DNA of 64,000 nt from Sindora glabra (GCA_020226215.1 CM035234.1:13110713-13174712); one strand, 5' to 3'. Shown: positions 36,673 to 48,762, counted from the first letter of the stretch. The notes: generated by a model not told the origin, from the sequence alone. Translations and numbers: made by a program.

Positions 36673-39600
36673 GTAGGCAATCGAAAGTAACCTACTGACC
36701 AAAGGAAGTGATAACTTTCCCTTTATGACTTTACCTCAAATGATAATCTTGAGAACGTAATCATTCAGGTGCAGTTGCAAGGTGAGAACTATGAGAAAGA
36801 TGAGCTCACGGGGTTGAACTTTAAGCAATGGCAGATGCTCATGAATATACTAAACATACATAAACTAAACATGGCAAAGAAAATGTAGGTAAGTCACATA
36901 GCAACTTATGGATACTTAATAGTGGAGTATTGAATTACATGACTAGAACTTTGGAAATCATGTGTGACCTACAAGATATACAACCTTGCCTTGTTGGTTT
37001 GCCAAATGGACAATGCAAAAGTGTAACTAAGGAAGGAGTCATCTTATTGGATGGAAAATTGAAACTCTATAATGTTCTCTATGTTCCAAACCTTCATTAC
37101 AACCTGATATCTCTCTCGCACCTCATGGATGACTCGAATTGTGTTATTCAATTTACTGATAAATTATGTATGGTGCAGGACCACATCTTGAGGATGTTGA
37201 TTAGTGTAGGTGAACAGAGGGATGGGCTCTATTACTTTCGGGTAGTTCGAAGAGTACAAGCATATAAAGTTACAAGAGTAAATCAACTTAAGTTATGGCA
37301 TTGGCGACTGGGACACCCTTACTTAAAGATTACTTAACTAGTCTCGAGTACTAGTAAGAATAAAGAGCATGTAAACTTGAATAAAACCTATGATGTGTGT
37401 TTAAGGGCAAACTAGTCGAGAGAAAAGTTTTCTCTAAGTGAACATATAGTTAGTGATATGTTTAAATTAATTTATTGTGATTTATGAGGTCCTTATAGAA
37501 CTACATCATCTTGTGGTGAATTTTATTTTATGACAATTGTGGATGATTATTCTCGTGATGTGTGGATTTACTTAATTGGTGATAAATGAGAAGTGTCATA
37601 AACACTCATAAATTTCTTTTCTTTGATCAAAAGACAATATGATAAACAAATAAAGACTTTTAGAAGTGATAATGGAATGGAATTCACTTGCATGAAGAAT
37701 TATTTTCATGAACATGGAATTATTTTTCAAACATCATGTGTTGGTACACCACAACAAAATGGGAGAGTTGAGAGGAAACATAGACATATTCTTAATATAG
37801 CACAGACTTTGCGCTTCATAGGAAATCTTCCTGTTGAATTTTAAAGTGAATGCATTTTAACTGTAGGATATCTACTAAACAAGACTCCTTCAACTATTTT
37901 AAATGGTAAAACTCCCTATGAGATGTTATATGGACAAGAACCTTTACTTGAAAATATATGAGTGTTTGGTTGTCTTTGTTATGCACATAATCAAAATAGA
38001 AAGGGTGATAAATTTGCTCGTAAGAGTAGAAAATATTTTTTTTATTAGATATCCATATGGGAAGAAAGGGTAGAAGTTGTTTGATCTTGAAAGCAAAGAA
38101 CAATTTGTCTCATGGGATATAGAGTTTATTGAAACTGAATATCCATTTGCTAATAAACCTGACCCAATTCTCGATAGAATTTGTGCACCTAAACTATAGG
38201 ATAGGGATGTTAGACTAGATGAGGAGCCATTGGATAATGCTCCTACCTTTAGGGATGTAGTTTTGCTTTCTAACCAAAGTGGGCTTGGCCTAAACAAAAA
38301 AGGGTGGAGATAGAGAAGTCAAAATGGTGGACCAATCTCTTTCAAATAATTTGTTAGAAAATGCCTCTGAATTGCCAAGCAAACTAATCACTCTTACTAA
38401 GTTATTGGGTCAAGGACAAGAATTAAAATTCCTTCCATCAAACTATGAGATTTTATCACTCATACCGTTCAGAAGATGAGTCCATCCACCCATTCATCCT
38501 CTCCATTCATCCTCTCCAATGTCATCCTTAGGTAAACCTTATCCAATAGCATACTATATTTATTTTGATAAATTTTCCTTGGCACATCAGGCTTTTCTTG
38601 TAGGTCTTGATCATGATAAAGAACTTGCCATGTATACTAAAGCAATAAAAGAACTTAAATTGAAGGAAGCCATGCAAAAAAGCACTTGAAAAAAATGGGA
38701 CATGGACCATTATCCATTTACCTCCAGGAAAGAAGGCACTTGGATGTAAATGAGTCTACAAAATCAAACACAAATCTGATGGGACAATGGAGAGGTTTAA
38801 AACTAGCTTAATTATTCTTGGCAATCACCAAGTTGAAGGGGTAGACTATAATGAAACCTTTGCACATGTGGCTAAAATGGTAACCATGTGAATTATTTTG
38901 ACAGTAGTTGTAATAAAAAACTGGGAATTACATTAGATGGATATGCACAATGCTTTCCTCCATGGAGATCTTCAGGAGTAGGTTTTCATGAAACCACCAC
39001 CTGGTTTCCATACCACACAACCCGGGATGGTATGCAAACTTCGTAAATCATTGTATGGGCTTAAGCAAGCTCTAAGGTGTTGGTTTGCCAAGTTCTCTAC
39101 TGCACTTAAAAGCATATGGATTCAAACAATTATTGTCCGATTATTCTTTATTTGTGCTATAGAAATAGGATGTTTTTCTTATGGTACTAGTTTATGTTGA
39201 TGATCTTATTATTTTTGGGAATGATCATGCTGTTATTTTGGAGTTCAAAATTTACTTGAACACTTGCTTTCATATGAAGGATTTAGGGACTCTGAAATAT
39301 TTCCTTAGTGTAGAAGTTGCAAGATCGCCCATGGGAATTTTTCTTTGTCAAAGGAAGTATGCTTTGGACATAATTATTGAGACTGGTCTTCTTGTTTTTA
39401 AACTTGCCTACACCCCACTTGAGCAAAACCACCATTTGGCTCTTGTTATTGGAGAGTCCCTTACTAAGCCCGAGAAATTTAGATGCTTAGTGGGCTGCCT
39501 TATCTACCTATACTTCACGAGACTAGAGCTTTCATATTGTGTTCATATCCTATCTTAATTCATGCAGCAACCAAAGCAAGCACATTGGGAGGTTGCTTTG

Positions 39601-40130
39601 CGTGTAGTTCGTTATTTAAAAGGCAATTTCGAGCAAGGTATCATGTTGCAAAATGATAGCAATTTATAGCTCTATGGATGGTGTGATTCAGATTGGGCTA
39701 ACTACTTTTTGACTCAACATTCAATCATAAGGTGGTTTATCCTTCTTGGTCACTCACCCATATCTTGGAAAATTAAGAAGCAACATACTGTCTCTCAATC
39801 TTCTATTAAAGTTGAGTATCGTTCTATGGCAACCACTATTTGTGAACTAAAATGGTTTAAAGCCTTCTTTCTAGCCTTAATATCTCTCATACTCAACCAA
39901 TGTAACTTTATTACGACAGCCAAGTTGTTCTTTATATTGCTAAAAATCCTGTCTTTTATGAATGGATCAAGCATATTAAAATTGATTGTCACTTTGTTCG
40001 AGATGAGATACTTAAATGCAACATTTGTCCTGCTTATGTGCCTATTGGTACACAATTAGTTGACATCATTACAAAAACACTCGAGCAACCTCAATTTCTC
40101 TTTTTATTGGGTAAGTTGAGCATTCATAAT
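36673..40130 (+). pseudogene. Copia polyprotein remnant (gag scrap, protease, integrase, RT, RNase H)
   Basis: In order: a short gag scrap; the protease region near 36910 with LWILNSG, where the catalytic Asp of the usual DSG is Asn; the GAG-pre-integrase motif LWHWRLGHP (about 37290); the integrase with IVDDYSR, FRSDNG and GRVERKH, keeping the D,D,E triad (37540-37780); the reverse transcriptase with MDMHNAFLHGDLQE (38938-38975), KSLYGLKQA and the YVDD box in LVYVDDLI (39190-39210); and the RNase H with CDSDWA and SSIKVEYRSMA (39680-39830). Many stops and frameshifts interrupt it. The remnant ends near a weak polypurine tract before the right LTR. Confidence 0.88.
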
Positions 40131-40164
40131 CTTTATGCACCAATGCCCAACTTGAAAAGGATAA

Positions 40165-40434
40165 TGAGCAAATCATAGGCATGATATTATTAGTATTAGT
40201 GAGCAAATTATGGGCATGATATCATTAGCAAATTACGAGTGTGATATTATTACATTAATGTATATTTTTAATTAATCACGTAGAATCTTGAGTAAATCAT
40301 GAGCATAATATTATTACATTAATGTATATATATAATTAGTCACATAAAATCTGGTGGTAGGAGAAATTTTAAGAATATTTATTATTATAGAGATAGAAGA
40401 TCTGATGTGTATATATTAAGATCACTGTGAATGT
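40165..40434 (+). repeat. Right LTR of the copia element
   Basis: Starts TGAGCAAATCATAGGC and aligns through to GATCACTGTGAATGT. It differs from the left LTR by scattered substitutions and by lacking the (TA)n expansion. Confidence 0.88.
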
Positions 40435-40485
40435 ATAAGTAACTTCTCTCGGCCAAAGTTTCTTTAGAACATCATGCCCACCCAT

Positions 40486-41620
40486 AGCTAAATTAGAACC
40501 GAACTGAGTATGCGGGCTTTCTTGTAGAACCGAAACTAGAAATGCTCTCTCTGCAAACTAGTAGAGAAGGAAATCGCTGTATCCTAGATAACTAAAAAGA
40601 AACGAAAAGAACCGTAAGTGTTAAATTATTTTTTTTCGACACTTCTAATACTTACACACTGCAACTGATTAGTTTTTGTGAGAGAACTTCTTCGGTGAGT
40701 GGGTAAAAACGATTTGTGCATGGGAATGAACGAGGCTTTATGTGGTTTGTCGGAAGATATTTCTTATTGAAAAATTTTATATATTTATATAAAGTGAAAG
40801 GAATAGTATATCATTTATATATTTTAATTAAAAATTATAATTTTTAGTAATATGATAGTAAAGAATCACCCTTTACATTATTATTAAATAAATAAAATAT
40901 TTTTATTATTTTAATATTTTATAATTATGTTTTTATAAAAGGCATTTTTTGTTAAAATAAACTATCTTCAAGTAGCTTATGGTTCCCGCTACCCACAAAA
41001 AAGAGTTAAATCATCTTCACCCATATATATACTAAAAAAGAGGTCTTGTGAAAAAATTAACCGACACATAATTACTGTATGTATTATATTAATTAACTTA
41101 TTATTATTAATCAATTATATGACACATATACTGGCAACATTTTTTTTTATATAGAAGGAGGTTTAAATTTTAATCTCGGTAAAATATTTAAATTTCTCAA
41201 TATTAACTCACCACCTAATGGTTTACACTAAAAAAGAAATAAATTTAAAAAAAATTAAATAAAATGAGAATGAAATTAATAAGGTTATTTTAAAAAATAA
41301 AATTAATATAAATTACATTTCATTCTGAAAATAGAAAGTTACTTTTTAATCTATTATTTCTTCCATTTTTTATTATTATGTGTCACATTTTAAAAAATTT
41401 ATTTTTTATCTGTTATTTTAAAATTTTAAAGAAAAATTAATTTTTTTAATAAATATTTCATTATTTTATACTTTTAATTTACTTAATTTTATTTTACCAT
41501 ATTTTTCTATTTTTAATTATTTTAAACTTTGTACATAAAAAATAGTATTGAAAAGCCTAATAAAAATAAATAAATAAAATTATTTTTAATATATGTGCAA
41601 TTAATAAATCATGATAGAAA
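40486..41620. other. Possible LINE 5' leader, then AT-rich spacer
   Basis: 40486-40740 on the minus strand is the leader upstream of the MGGHD start and is relatively complex. 40740-40960 resembles the MITE-like sequence near 10.45-10.62 kb. 41355-41560 resembles the left part of the Stowaway-like MITE at 4483. No genes. Confidence 0.4.
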
Positions 41621-41625
41621 CTAAC

Positions 41626-42447
41626 AGTATGTTAATTGGATGGAATGGACTCAAAAGGGAATAGAAATAAGAAACGGAACGAGAATGTAATAAAAGTGAA
41701 TCGAATTAAATTGAATAATAATTTCATAATTATATTTAATATAATAATAAATGGAATGGATGTTTTATTTTATTTTTATATTTTACATTTAGTATAATAA
41801 AATTTTAATAGAATGAAATGAAAAAAAAAGTTAACAATGATAATAATATCATTAAATTTAAAATATAAGAAAACATAAAAACTAGTAAATTTTATATGAA
41901 AAATGATATATTATTTTCATTTATTTAAATTTTTTATATTTAAATATATAGATAAATTACATTAAATTAATTAATTAATATATGTATTATAAATTATTAA
42001 AAAAATTTAATTAAAATTATATTATATTCAATTAAAAATATTAATGGATAGTCTATATTCATATATACTATAATTGTAACGTTATTAAAAAATTATATAT
42101 TGTAAAAAAATTAAATATAATATATTTGATAAGAAATTTAAAATATTGTATATTTATAATAAGATTAATAAGATTTTTTGAAAAATATGCAAGATTTCAG
42201 TTATATTATTATAAAAGAAGAAATGATTTTAGAATTTTAAAAATTTAATAAAGATGATATTATTAAAAATTCAATTCAATAAGGAGGAAATGAGTCATTT
42301 TATTATTTTTATTATATAATGAATATTTCATTCAAATAGGTATTTTTTAAAAATAAATTTTTTATTCTATACTACCTATTAAATATATTTTTAAATTATT
42401 TTTATTTTTATTTTTATTCATTTTATTTCATTCAATTAAATGTACGG
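41626..42447. repeat. MITE-like AT-rich foldback block
   Basis: The left end GTTAATTGGATGGAATGGA is mirrored by the right end TTTCATTCAATTAAATGTAC. The interior is AT-rich and non-coding and shows the same TAATTATATTTAATAT theme as the block at 23643-24293. Confidence 0.4.
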
Positions 42448-43600
42448 AATAATATTTATGGACTTTTAAAATAGAAGGGCGACCGTCCCCTGGCTGGTCA
42501 ATGTCACCTGCTTCTCTGTCTCTCACCCAATCCAGTAATTGATATTTATTGTGTTGGGATTACATTCCAGGTGTATTATTTGCATTGGTTCCTTGCGATT
42601 TCTGATAAGGTGTGCAGGACAAGCTAATCTTTTATCCCAGGTCAGGTCTTGTAAATACTTCCGGGGACTTCTTGGTTTTTGGGAGCTAGAGTGAATACCT
42701 CTCTCTTTTTGTTACATTTTTGGTGGTGGGTTAGAATATTTTTTTTCTATTGAATTTTGATTAAAATAATAAAAAGAACACATAAATTTTAAAAATTTAT
42801 ACGTTATCTTTTAAAATTATAATTGAGTCATAAAAATAATACATTTTACTTCTTTAAACTTTTAAAACAGTAAAAATATTAAATTTAGATTAAATTTAAA
42901 CCTCTATTAATTTATTTATTTGATAGTATATAGAATAAGTAACTTAAAAACTATAAATATATTGTGAAAATAATTGAAATTTAATAGATACACAATGTCA
43001 AATTTCAATTGACTTATATTTAATATAAGTATCTTCCTAAAAAAATTACAAAATTTATATTTATGAAAACTGATGAATTTTATTTAATTTATAAATTTGA
43101 AAATAAAATTATTTGATCAACACCACTTGAAAATATCATAGAATTAACTTCTTGTTTAAATTGTTCTAATGATTAGTATCTAAAAAATTAGTATAAAATG
43201 AAAATTTTGATATGATAGATGCATAATGAAATTGGAGTTTAATATTTAATTTATTTTACATATTCTTAAAAAATTGAGAAAATTGGTATAATTAAATTAA
43301 ATTAAATTATGTACTAAGAAAACACTTATTTCAAAATTTAAAAATGATTTTAAATCCTAATATTTCAACTATACTTTGGTTTTCTTTTTGTAAAATCTCT
43401 TATAAACTTGAATTTTTTTATTTTTCTAAACTAATGAATGGCTTGCCACAATAAGAAAATTAAAATCAACAAATTTTAATATTCAACTTAACTCAAATTT
43501 ATCAATTTTAATTTTTATTAAAATTTAGACAAACAAAATATAAAATTTTAAAATTCATGTATCATTTTCGCCATTCTACAAAAATTTAAAGAAAGATATT
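42448..43600. other. Spacer
   Basis: 42470-42725 has higher complexity (GGGCGACCGTCCCCTGG and onwards) without a usable frame; the remainder is AT-rich. No gene seen. Confidence 0.4.
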
Positions 43601-44468
43601 GGCTGTATTTGGCAAATAGTGTTTTGAATAGCTTTTAACTTGTTTAACTAAATTTTGATTGTTTGATTTATTTTTTTTGTTGAAATATGGGCAACTGTTT
43701 AGAATAGCAATTGCCCATCAAAACGTTATTTTTGGAAATGTTGCGTGTTACAACGTTTCCAATTAGCTGTTGCTGCTTTGCTATGTTATTTTGCCCTTCT
43801 GTTAATTTGTCCTTGAAAAGTAGTCATAGTCCATTTCAAGTATAAAAACGATTGTTCTTTCACTGCTTTACTTTGTTTAATTGTCAAATGGGATGATGGA
43901 CGGCAATGTTATTTTATTTACTTATTTAGTAATTTTTTTATTACTTTATTTTTTTATTTTTTATTGCTCGCTGCCATCAAAGATTACATTTGTTATTTAA
44001 TTAAAGTTATTTAATTTCATTTATAAGAAATAAATAATTATAATTAAATATTTTTAAAATTTATTTATTATAATTATCTATTTAACTATAATTCATTTAT
44101 TTATTTGTATTTATGAAAAGTAAATAGTTATAATTAAATATTTATAATTAATAATTTTTTAAAAAATTAATAATTATAAAAATTATATTAATTTAATATT
44201 AAAATATTTAATATATAATAAATTAAAATGATATATTTTTTATAAAAAAATTAATTTACTAAATATAAAATTTAAAATATTAAAATAAAAATATTTAAAT
44301 AATTTTAAAATATACTCATATTCTTATATATTATTTTACTAAATATTCTTATTCAAACAATTAATGTAATAAGTTAGTGAAATCAACTAAAATAATTAAT
44401 TATTAGCTAACAGTTAATCAAATCAATTAATAGTTGCAACTACCAGTTAATTGTCAAATAAAATCATT
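43601..44468. repeat. MITE-like foldback repeat (TTTGGCAA type)
   Basis: The left end GGCTGTATTTGGCAAATAG is mirrored by the right end TTAATTGTCAAATAAAATC. The interior is AT-rich. Same type as the block at 55151-56166. Confidence 0.45.
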
Positions 44469-44502
44469 TGCTTCTTTATCTCTCAAATTAGGTGAATTCT
44501 AA

Positions 44503-44664
44503 GGTGCCCCTAGGGGTTTGGTACCCGGAGTGATGTGGTAAAATACAAACTACTGGATGAGATTACTAAGTCAATGTTAAGATTTTTGTAATCTCATCCA
44601 GTGACTTGTATTTTGTCACACCACCCCGGGCACCAAAACTCTAGGGTACCATAGCAAGCACCCT
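44503..44664. mobile_element. Hairpin MITE of about 160 bp with arms of about 60 bp
   Basis: The left arm (44503-44567) reads GGTTTGGTACCCGGAGTG and on to ACTGGATGAGATTAC; the right arm (44587-44650) is its inverse, starting GTAATCTCATCCAGTGAC and ending CCCCGGGCACCAAAACTC. A short loop lies between. It is clearly GC-richer than its surroundings. Exact termini and target duplication were not resolved. Confidence 0.75.
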
Positions 44665-44708
44665 CAAACTATCATCTTCCTCTATTCATCCTCCTACCAT
44701 TCGATTCC

Positions 44709-44717
44709 TATATATAA
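44709..44717 (+). promoter_or_regulatory. Possible TATA box of a distal leader exon for the ankyrin gene
   Basis: TATATATAA is followed about 30 bp later by leader-like sequence ending at CATCTGTGAGTATG (about 44812), a good splice-donor context. If used, a 5' UTR intron would run about 2.7 kb to an acceptor such as CTGCAG at about 47104 or GATAG near 47564. Inferred only. Confidence 0.3.
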
Positions 44718-45300
44718 CTACCACAGGCGCTTTGCCTCTTCTCAGCATTCAAAAAATTTTTGCAGAACTTTGAGTTCAGGATAGATCATTTTTCACTTTC
44801 TATCATCTGTGAGTATGCCCCACTCTCTGTTCACCCCGCATAGGAATTTTTAATTTTATAGATTGCCGCTTAACTTCCTCCCTTTTTTGTCCTATTTTCT
44901 CATTCTTAACAGTGGAATTCAATCGGATGTCACCACAAATATTTAGTATGTCATTTCACCACAATTTTCTTTTTGGTACTTTCGTTCTTTCCATGAATTT
45001 GGGTTATACTTTGCCATCAAATTTTTTATGAATTGAATTTTTTTAACGTATCATTATTAGATCCAACCTTTTCTTTATTCGTTTATTATTTTCTTCCTTT
45101 TTCTCCTCCAAATTGGGTGCTGTTGGAAGAAATTAGAGTTTGGGATTCCTGAATTGTCATTCTTCGTTCTTTGCTCAATTGTTAGTCCTTCAAGTGTTAA
45201 ACTTTTCAGTTTTAGGACTAAGGAGAGAAGAATGGCTGCGTAGTTTTAACGAAAACATTAACAGTGGAAATTGATTCATCTGTGTAACATTAAATAGGAA

Positions 45301-45630
45301 GAATATTAAGAAAAAATAATATTACTTATTTTAAAAAAAATTTCTTCCTTATTATGCTATTAAAAATTATAATTTTTTAATTAAAGTATATAAGTAATAT
45401 ATTTCTTTTTATCTAAAAATAAATGAGATTTTTTTATGAAATATACATTCTAACAAAACAAAAACAAATGCAGCTTTAATCTTTCATCAAGTGCATTAGT
45501 CTTTAGTGTTGGTTAGATTTCGTATGTTTTTTTTGGAAGATATGTTCTGTAATAAAATTTAATCCCATTTCTTTTTATATAAATAAAAGAGGAGTGCATA
45601 TGTACTTTGTTGTAAAAAATATTTAAATTC

Positions 45631-45680
<50 letters not shown>

Positions 45681-46216
45681 TCCTTAAAAAAGAGAAAATA
45701 TATAATTATATTTTTATGGAAGATATTTTTCATCAAAACAATTAAAGACTTAGGCTTTGCTTATTCTGATGAAAAATATTTTTCATACGAATATAACTAT
45801 AAAATATTATATGAAGAGTTTGGTAGAAGTCTCTCACCAAATGTGAAGAATACTAAGAAAAAATAATATTATCTGTTTAAAAATTATTTTTCCACTATTA
45901 TATCATTAAAAATTAGAATTATTAATTAAAGTATATAGATGATATATTTCTCTTTTATTTTGTAAAAATAAATGAAAATTTTCAACGAGAAATATATTCC
46001 AACAAAACAAAAACAAATGGAGCTTTAACCTTTCATCAAGTGCGTTCGTCTTCAGTGTTAGTTAGATTTCCTTTATTTCTTGAAAGATATTTTCTATAAC
46101 AAAATTTAGTCTTTTTTTTTGTATATAAAAAAAGAGGAGTGCATATGTATCGTGTAGTTAAAAAATTTAAATTCATAATAATAGGAAAAAATAATTTCCT
46201 TCTTAAAAAAGAGAAA
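45301..46216. repeat. Direct duplication, two copies of about 370-400 bp spaced 547 bp
   Basis: Copy 1 (45301-45699) and copy 2 (45848-46216) share in order GAATATTAAGAAAAAATAAT, AACAAAACAAAAACAAATG, GCTTTAA.CTTTCATCAAGTG, GAGGAGTGCATATGTA and the TAAATTCATAATAATA end. Copy 1 carries a 50-bp (ATA)n run where copy 2 has only about three units. Confidence 0.85.
45631..45680. repeat. (ATA)n trinucleotide repeat
   Basis: Uninterrupted ATA/AAT run of about 50 bp in copy 1 of the duplication. Confidence 0.95.
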
Positions 46217-47588
46217 AATTTCTTTCACTAAACTGCTTATATTTTATATTAAATATATAAATTATTTTCCATTTTATTAATATTTTATAATCATATTCTT
46301 ATGGAAGATGTTTCCTATAAAAATAATTGTATCTTTTATGAGAATATAGTTATAAAATAGTATATAAGGAGTTTGGTGGAAGATAATTTTCTTTTTTAAA
46401 AGAGGAAGTTATTTTCTTCCAATATATAAAAACAAAAATGTGATACTCCTTCATTTATATATAAAATTTTTTTTCTATCAAAGATATCTTCCAAAATATA
46501 AATAAAGCCTCAGTTATTTGTTATTCTCCCTCTATGTCTAATTGCTTGTTAGGGATGTCTTTTGGAATCAGTGGCCTACTCTCTGTCCAACTTTTTCATT
46601 GTGTAAAGAAGAAGATGGTAGCAGTTTTGGCTATTATTCTATTCTTTGTTATGGACTCTATAATTTGAAGTCTATTTGTTGCATTTTGTTTACTGATTCA
46701 ATTTTAATGGACCCACAATAGTGAAGAAAAAAACTACATTTTTAGTGTAAGATTCATTTTTTAATTTGTTACTCATTCTATGCTTGAAAATTAGAATCTA
46801 ATATAAACTTGAATCCAGGTGTAATGTATATATTATTTTTCTAATCACTTTTTGTGTCTAAGGTTAGTTGTAAAATTTCAAAGATACAGATACTACGAGT
46901 TACAAGAATCCATACCCCCTTCATGATTCATTGAGATTTAGTCAATCATTTTTTGGGTAAAAAATTGATCATTTTATTTAGATAAGTATCTGTTTTCTTA
47001 ACTTCACCAACCGTAAAAATTTAAAAATACTAAAAGTTCTCAAGAGAACCAAGATTGATAAACAAACATGAAGGAGTGATAATAATTTTTTTGTTAATCT
47101 GCAGGTTAGTCTTAAAAAGTTTTAGTTTTTAAGACCGTTTTGATTATTGAATGGAGAGAGTATTGATTCATAAATTAAATTGGTTTTAATTTTAAAATAT
47201 AAATTATATGTATATACTAATATTATATATTTAAAGTAATAAAATATAAGTAATATAATAATAATAATTTATATTAAAAAACTATAAAATAATACAAATT
47301 CAATTGATACAAGATTGTAAAAAATATTATATCTTAATTATCGTAAAATTATAAAAATTTATTTTGAAAAGAATTTGAAAAAATCAGTTCAATCCACTTG
47401 TTTTAACCGATTTTGGCCTATCTGCATTGATGTTAGTTAATTCCCACCGGTTTACATTCATTTCTAGATCTAAGGCTTTAACCAGACTAGCTCGCCGATT
47501 CAACTAATCTGTACGATCTAATTTTCAAAATTATATTTAAAATATTTCGGTTTTGATTTGATAGGAAACTTGTCTGGTGCCGTACGCG

Positions 47589-48497
47589 ATGGATCGTCGT
47601 GATCAGCAACAGCAAGGACAGACTTGGGAACGGGAGGCTTCAACAAGTAAAGGTTCCTCAGCGATCGCTGGAGTGTTTGACGAAATGTCTGTGTGTGAAG
47701 AAATGACTATGGGTTTGGTTCATGCAGACGCTGAAATGCAAAATGATGGTCAACAAAGCCGTAATATTATTGATTCTTGCCAGCCAACAGGAAGCTGTGA
47801 CAATGTCGGCAAGACACATAATCTGAGCGTGAAGGAACATGAAAACAAAGATTTGAACTTGTCGAGCTGCATGTGTTTCAATGAAAGGTGGTGATTGGAG
47901 TAAGACGCTTGAGGAAACTAGTATATTGGAGCAAAGGAGCCTTCTGGGCAACACTGCTACATAAAGCAGCTAGACATGGAAACAATGAGGCAGCAGAGCA
48001 CATAACCCGACAAAATTATAAACTTCTAGAAGCTCAAAACTCAACCGGTGAAACTGCATTACATGTTGCTGCAAGGGCTGGCAATATCTCTACACTCCTG
48101 AAGCTATTGGCCACTTAATTTCATGAGGAATCGACAAATTATCACTATGATGTTGAGGGAGATATGTTTTCACTGGTGTTTTCCAGAAATAAAGAAGGCA
48201 ACACTTTCTTCCACAAGGTCTTGATCAATAGCAACAAGCAACGTGAGATATTTCGAGTTCTTGAAGCGCCGCTTGTCACTGATATTGAGAAATCCTTGTG
48301 CACTGTCGAGGTTGATTTCAGATCAACTGTTAAACAAGGTGCTGCATCAATTCCAAACAACGAAGGAAAAACGCCACTGTATCTGGCGGTTGAGGCTGAC
48401 TAGAAGGAAGATGTCAACCAATTATTGGATGGTCTTCGTGTTCCTATTTATGGAAAATCTCCTTCTAGGAGCAATCACCAAGCGGGATAAAGGTAAG
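47589..48497 (+). pseudogene. First exon region of the ankyrin gene: frameshifts and stops
   Basis: Starts MDRRDQQQQGQTWERE at 47589 and runs open to 47892. The natural continuation, MKGGDWSKTLEET to SLLGNT, is in the next frame from 47881. It changes frame again near 47953, where the ankyrin motif LHKAARHGN begins. The third frame then has ETALHVAARAGN, a TAA at 48116-48118, KEGNTFFHKVL, NNEGKTPLYLAVEAD, a TAG at 48401-48403, and a further TAA just before the donor-like AAAGGTAAGC at about 48494. Sequence between lesions is still well conserved, so the damage looks recent. Sequencing or assembly error is the main alternative and should be excluded first. Confidence 0.75.
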
Positions 48498-48601
48498 CTT
48501 TTTCAAGCATAGTTAATTTTTCAGTTGTCACAGTATAGATTATTGCTAGTTCGCTTCTCTCATTCTCTTTGATACTCTATTCCTTAATCTGTTCGGTTCA
48601 G

Positions 48602-48762
48602 GGATTTAAATTGCGGTTGCATTCGCGATCACGACGCGATGCGGACGAATGCGAAAAAATATGACTATAATGGTCTAAAATTACGAAAAATTGCGGATGC
48701 GGTCTCCCTCGAAAATACAATATTGCGGGCAATATTGCGGTCGCGAACCGTTTTTTAAATCC
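48602..48762. mobile_element. CpG-rich 161-bp MITE in the ankyrin intron
   Basis: The left end GGATTTAAATTGCGGTTGC is mirrored by the right end CGAACCGTTTTTTAAATCC. It is flanked by TCGGTTCAG (48593-48601) and TAGGTTCAG (48763-48771), an 8 of 9 target duplication (7 consecutive bases exact). A 9-bp duplication suggests a Mutator-like origin; an 8-bp reading would suggest hAT. The core has many CG dinucleotides (CATTCGCGATC, ACGACGCGATGCGG) in an otherwise AT-rich, CpG-poor intron. Confidence 0.8.

Larger units (their letters stand above)
36320..40434 (+). mobile_element. Ty1/copia LTR retrotransposon, decayed
   Basis: Two LTRs in direct orientation, about 281 bp (36320-36600) and 270 bp (40165-40434), flank a region with a primer-binding site and copia-order domains. 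Flanks are CATAA before the left LTR (36315-36319) and TATAA/ATAAG at the right edge, consistent with a degenerate target duplication containing ATAA. Gag is largely missing: only about 230 bp separate the primer site from the protease region. It lies in the LINE ORF1-like gene; removing it with one duplication copy leaves that reading frame continuous. Confidence 0.9.
29530..40485 (-). pseudogene. LINE ORF1-type (DUF4283 / zinc-knuckle) gene, split by two transposons
   Basis: Three minus-strand pieces read in order: 40485-40435 (start codon, MGGHDVLKKLWPREV), 36319-35841, and 29806 to about 29530. The middle piece contains EKIHLERILKNAPF, CEAGKNANEM and VPFWV-IHNIPLE-like segments, as in DUF4283 proteins. 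The last piece contains KFRYEKLQHFCYVYGIMRHE, which corresponds to the RYE.LP.FC..CG..GH zinc knuckle with one cysteine replaced by Tyr, and then a GLWLGIAP segment. This is the nucleic-acid-binding first ORF of plant L1-type LINEs, or an orphan gene derived from it. The copia element (36320-40434) and the hAT element (29807-35840) interrupt it. Several stops and frameshifts are also present. Confidence 0.65.
44818..47588. other. Intergenic region or first intron upstream of the ankyrin gene
   Basis: No coding sequence. Holds the duplication at 45301-46216, a trinucleotide repeat and AT-rich MITE-like sequence with GAAAAATATTTTTCAT hairpins (near 45760 and 46300). 47370-47540 is of higher complexity and may be a proximal promoter or leader. 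Confidence 0.4.

Noticed and set aside
37894..38297. Minus-strand frames of 69-117 codons in the copia region
   Set aside because: Antisense shadows of the copia polyprotein.
47658..47954. Minus-strand 98-codon frame opposite the ankyrin first exon
   Set aside because: Antisense shadow; the plus strand carries the ankyrin protein.
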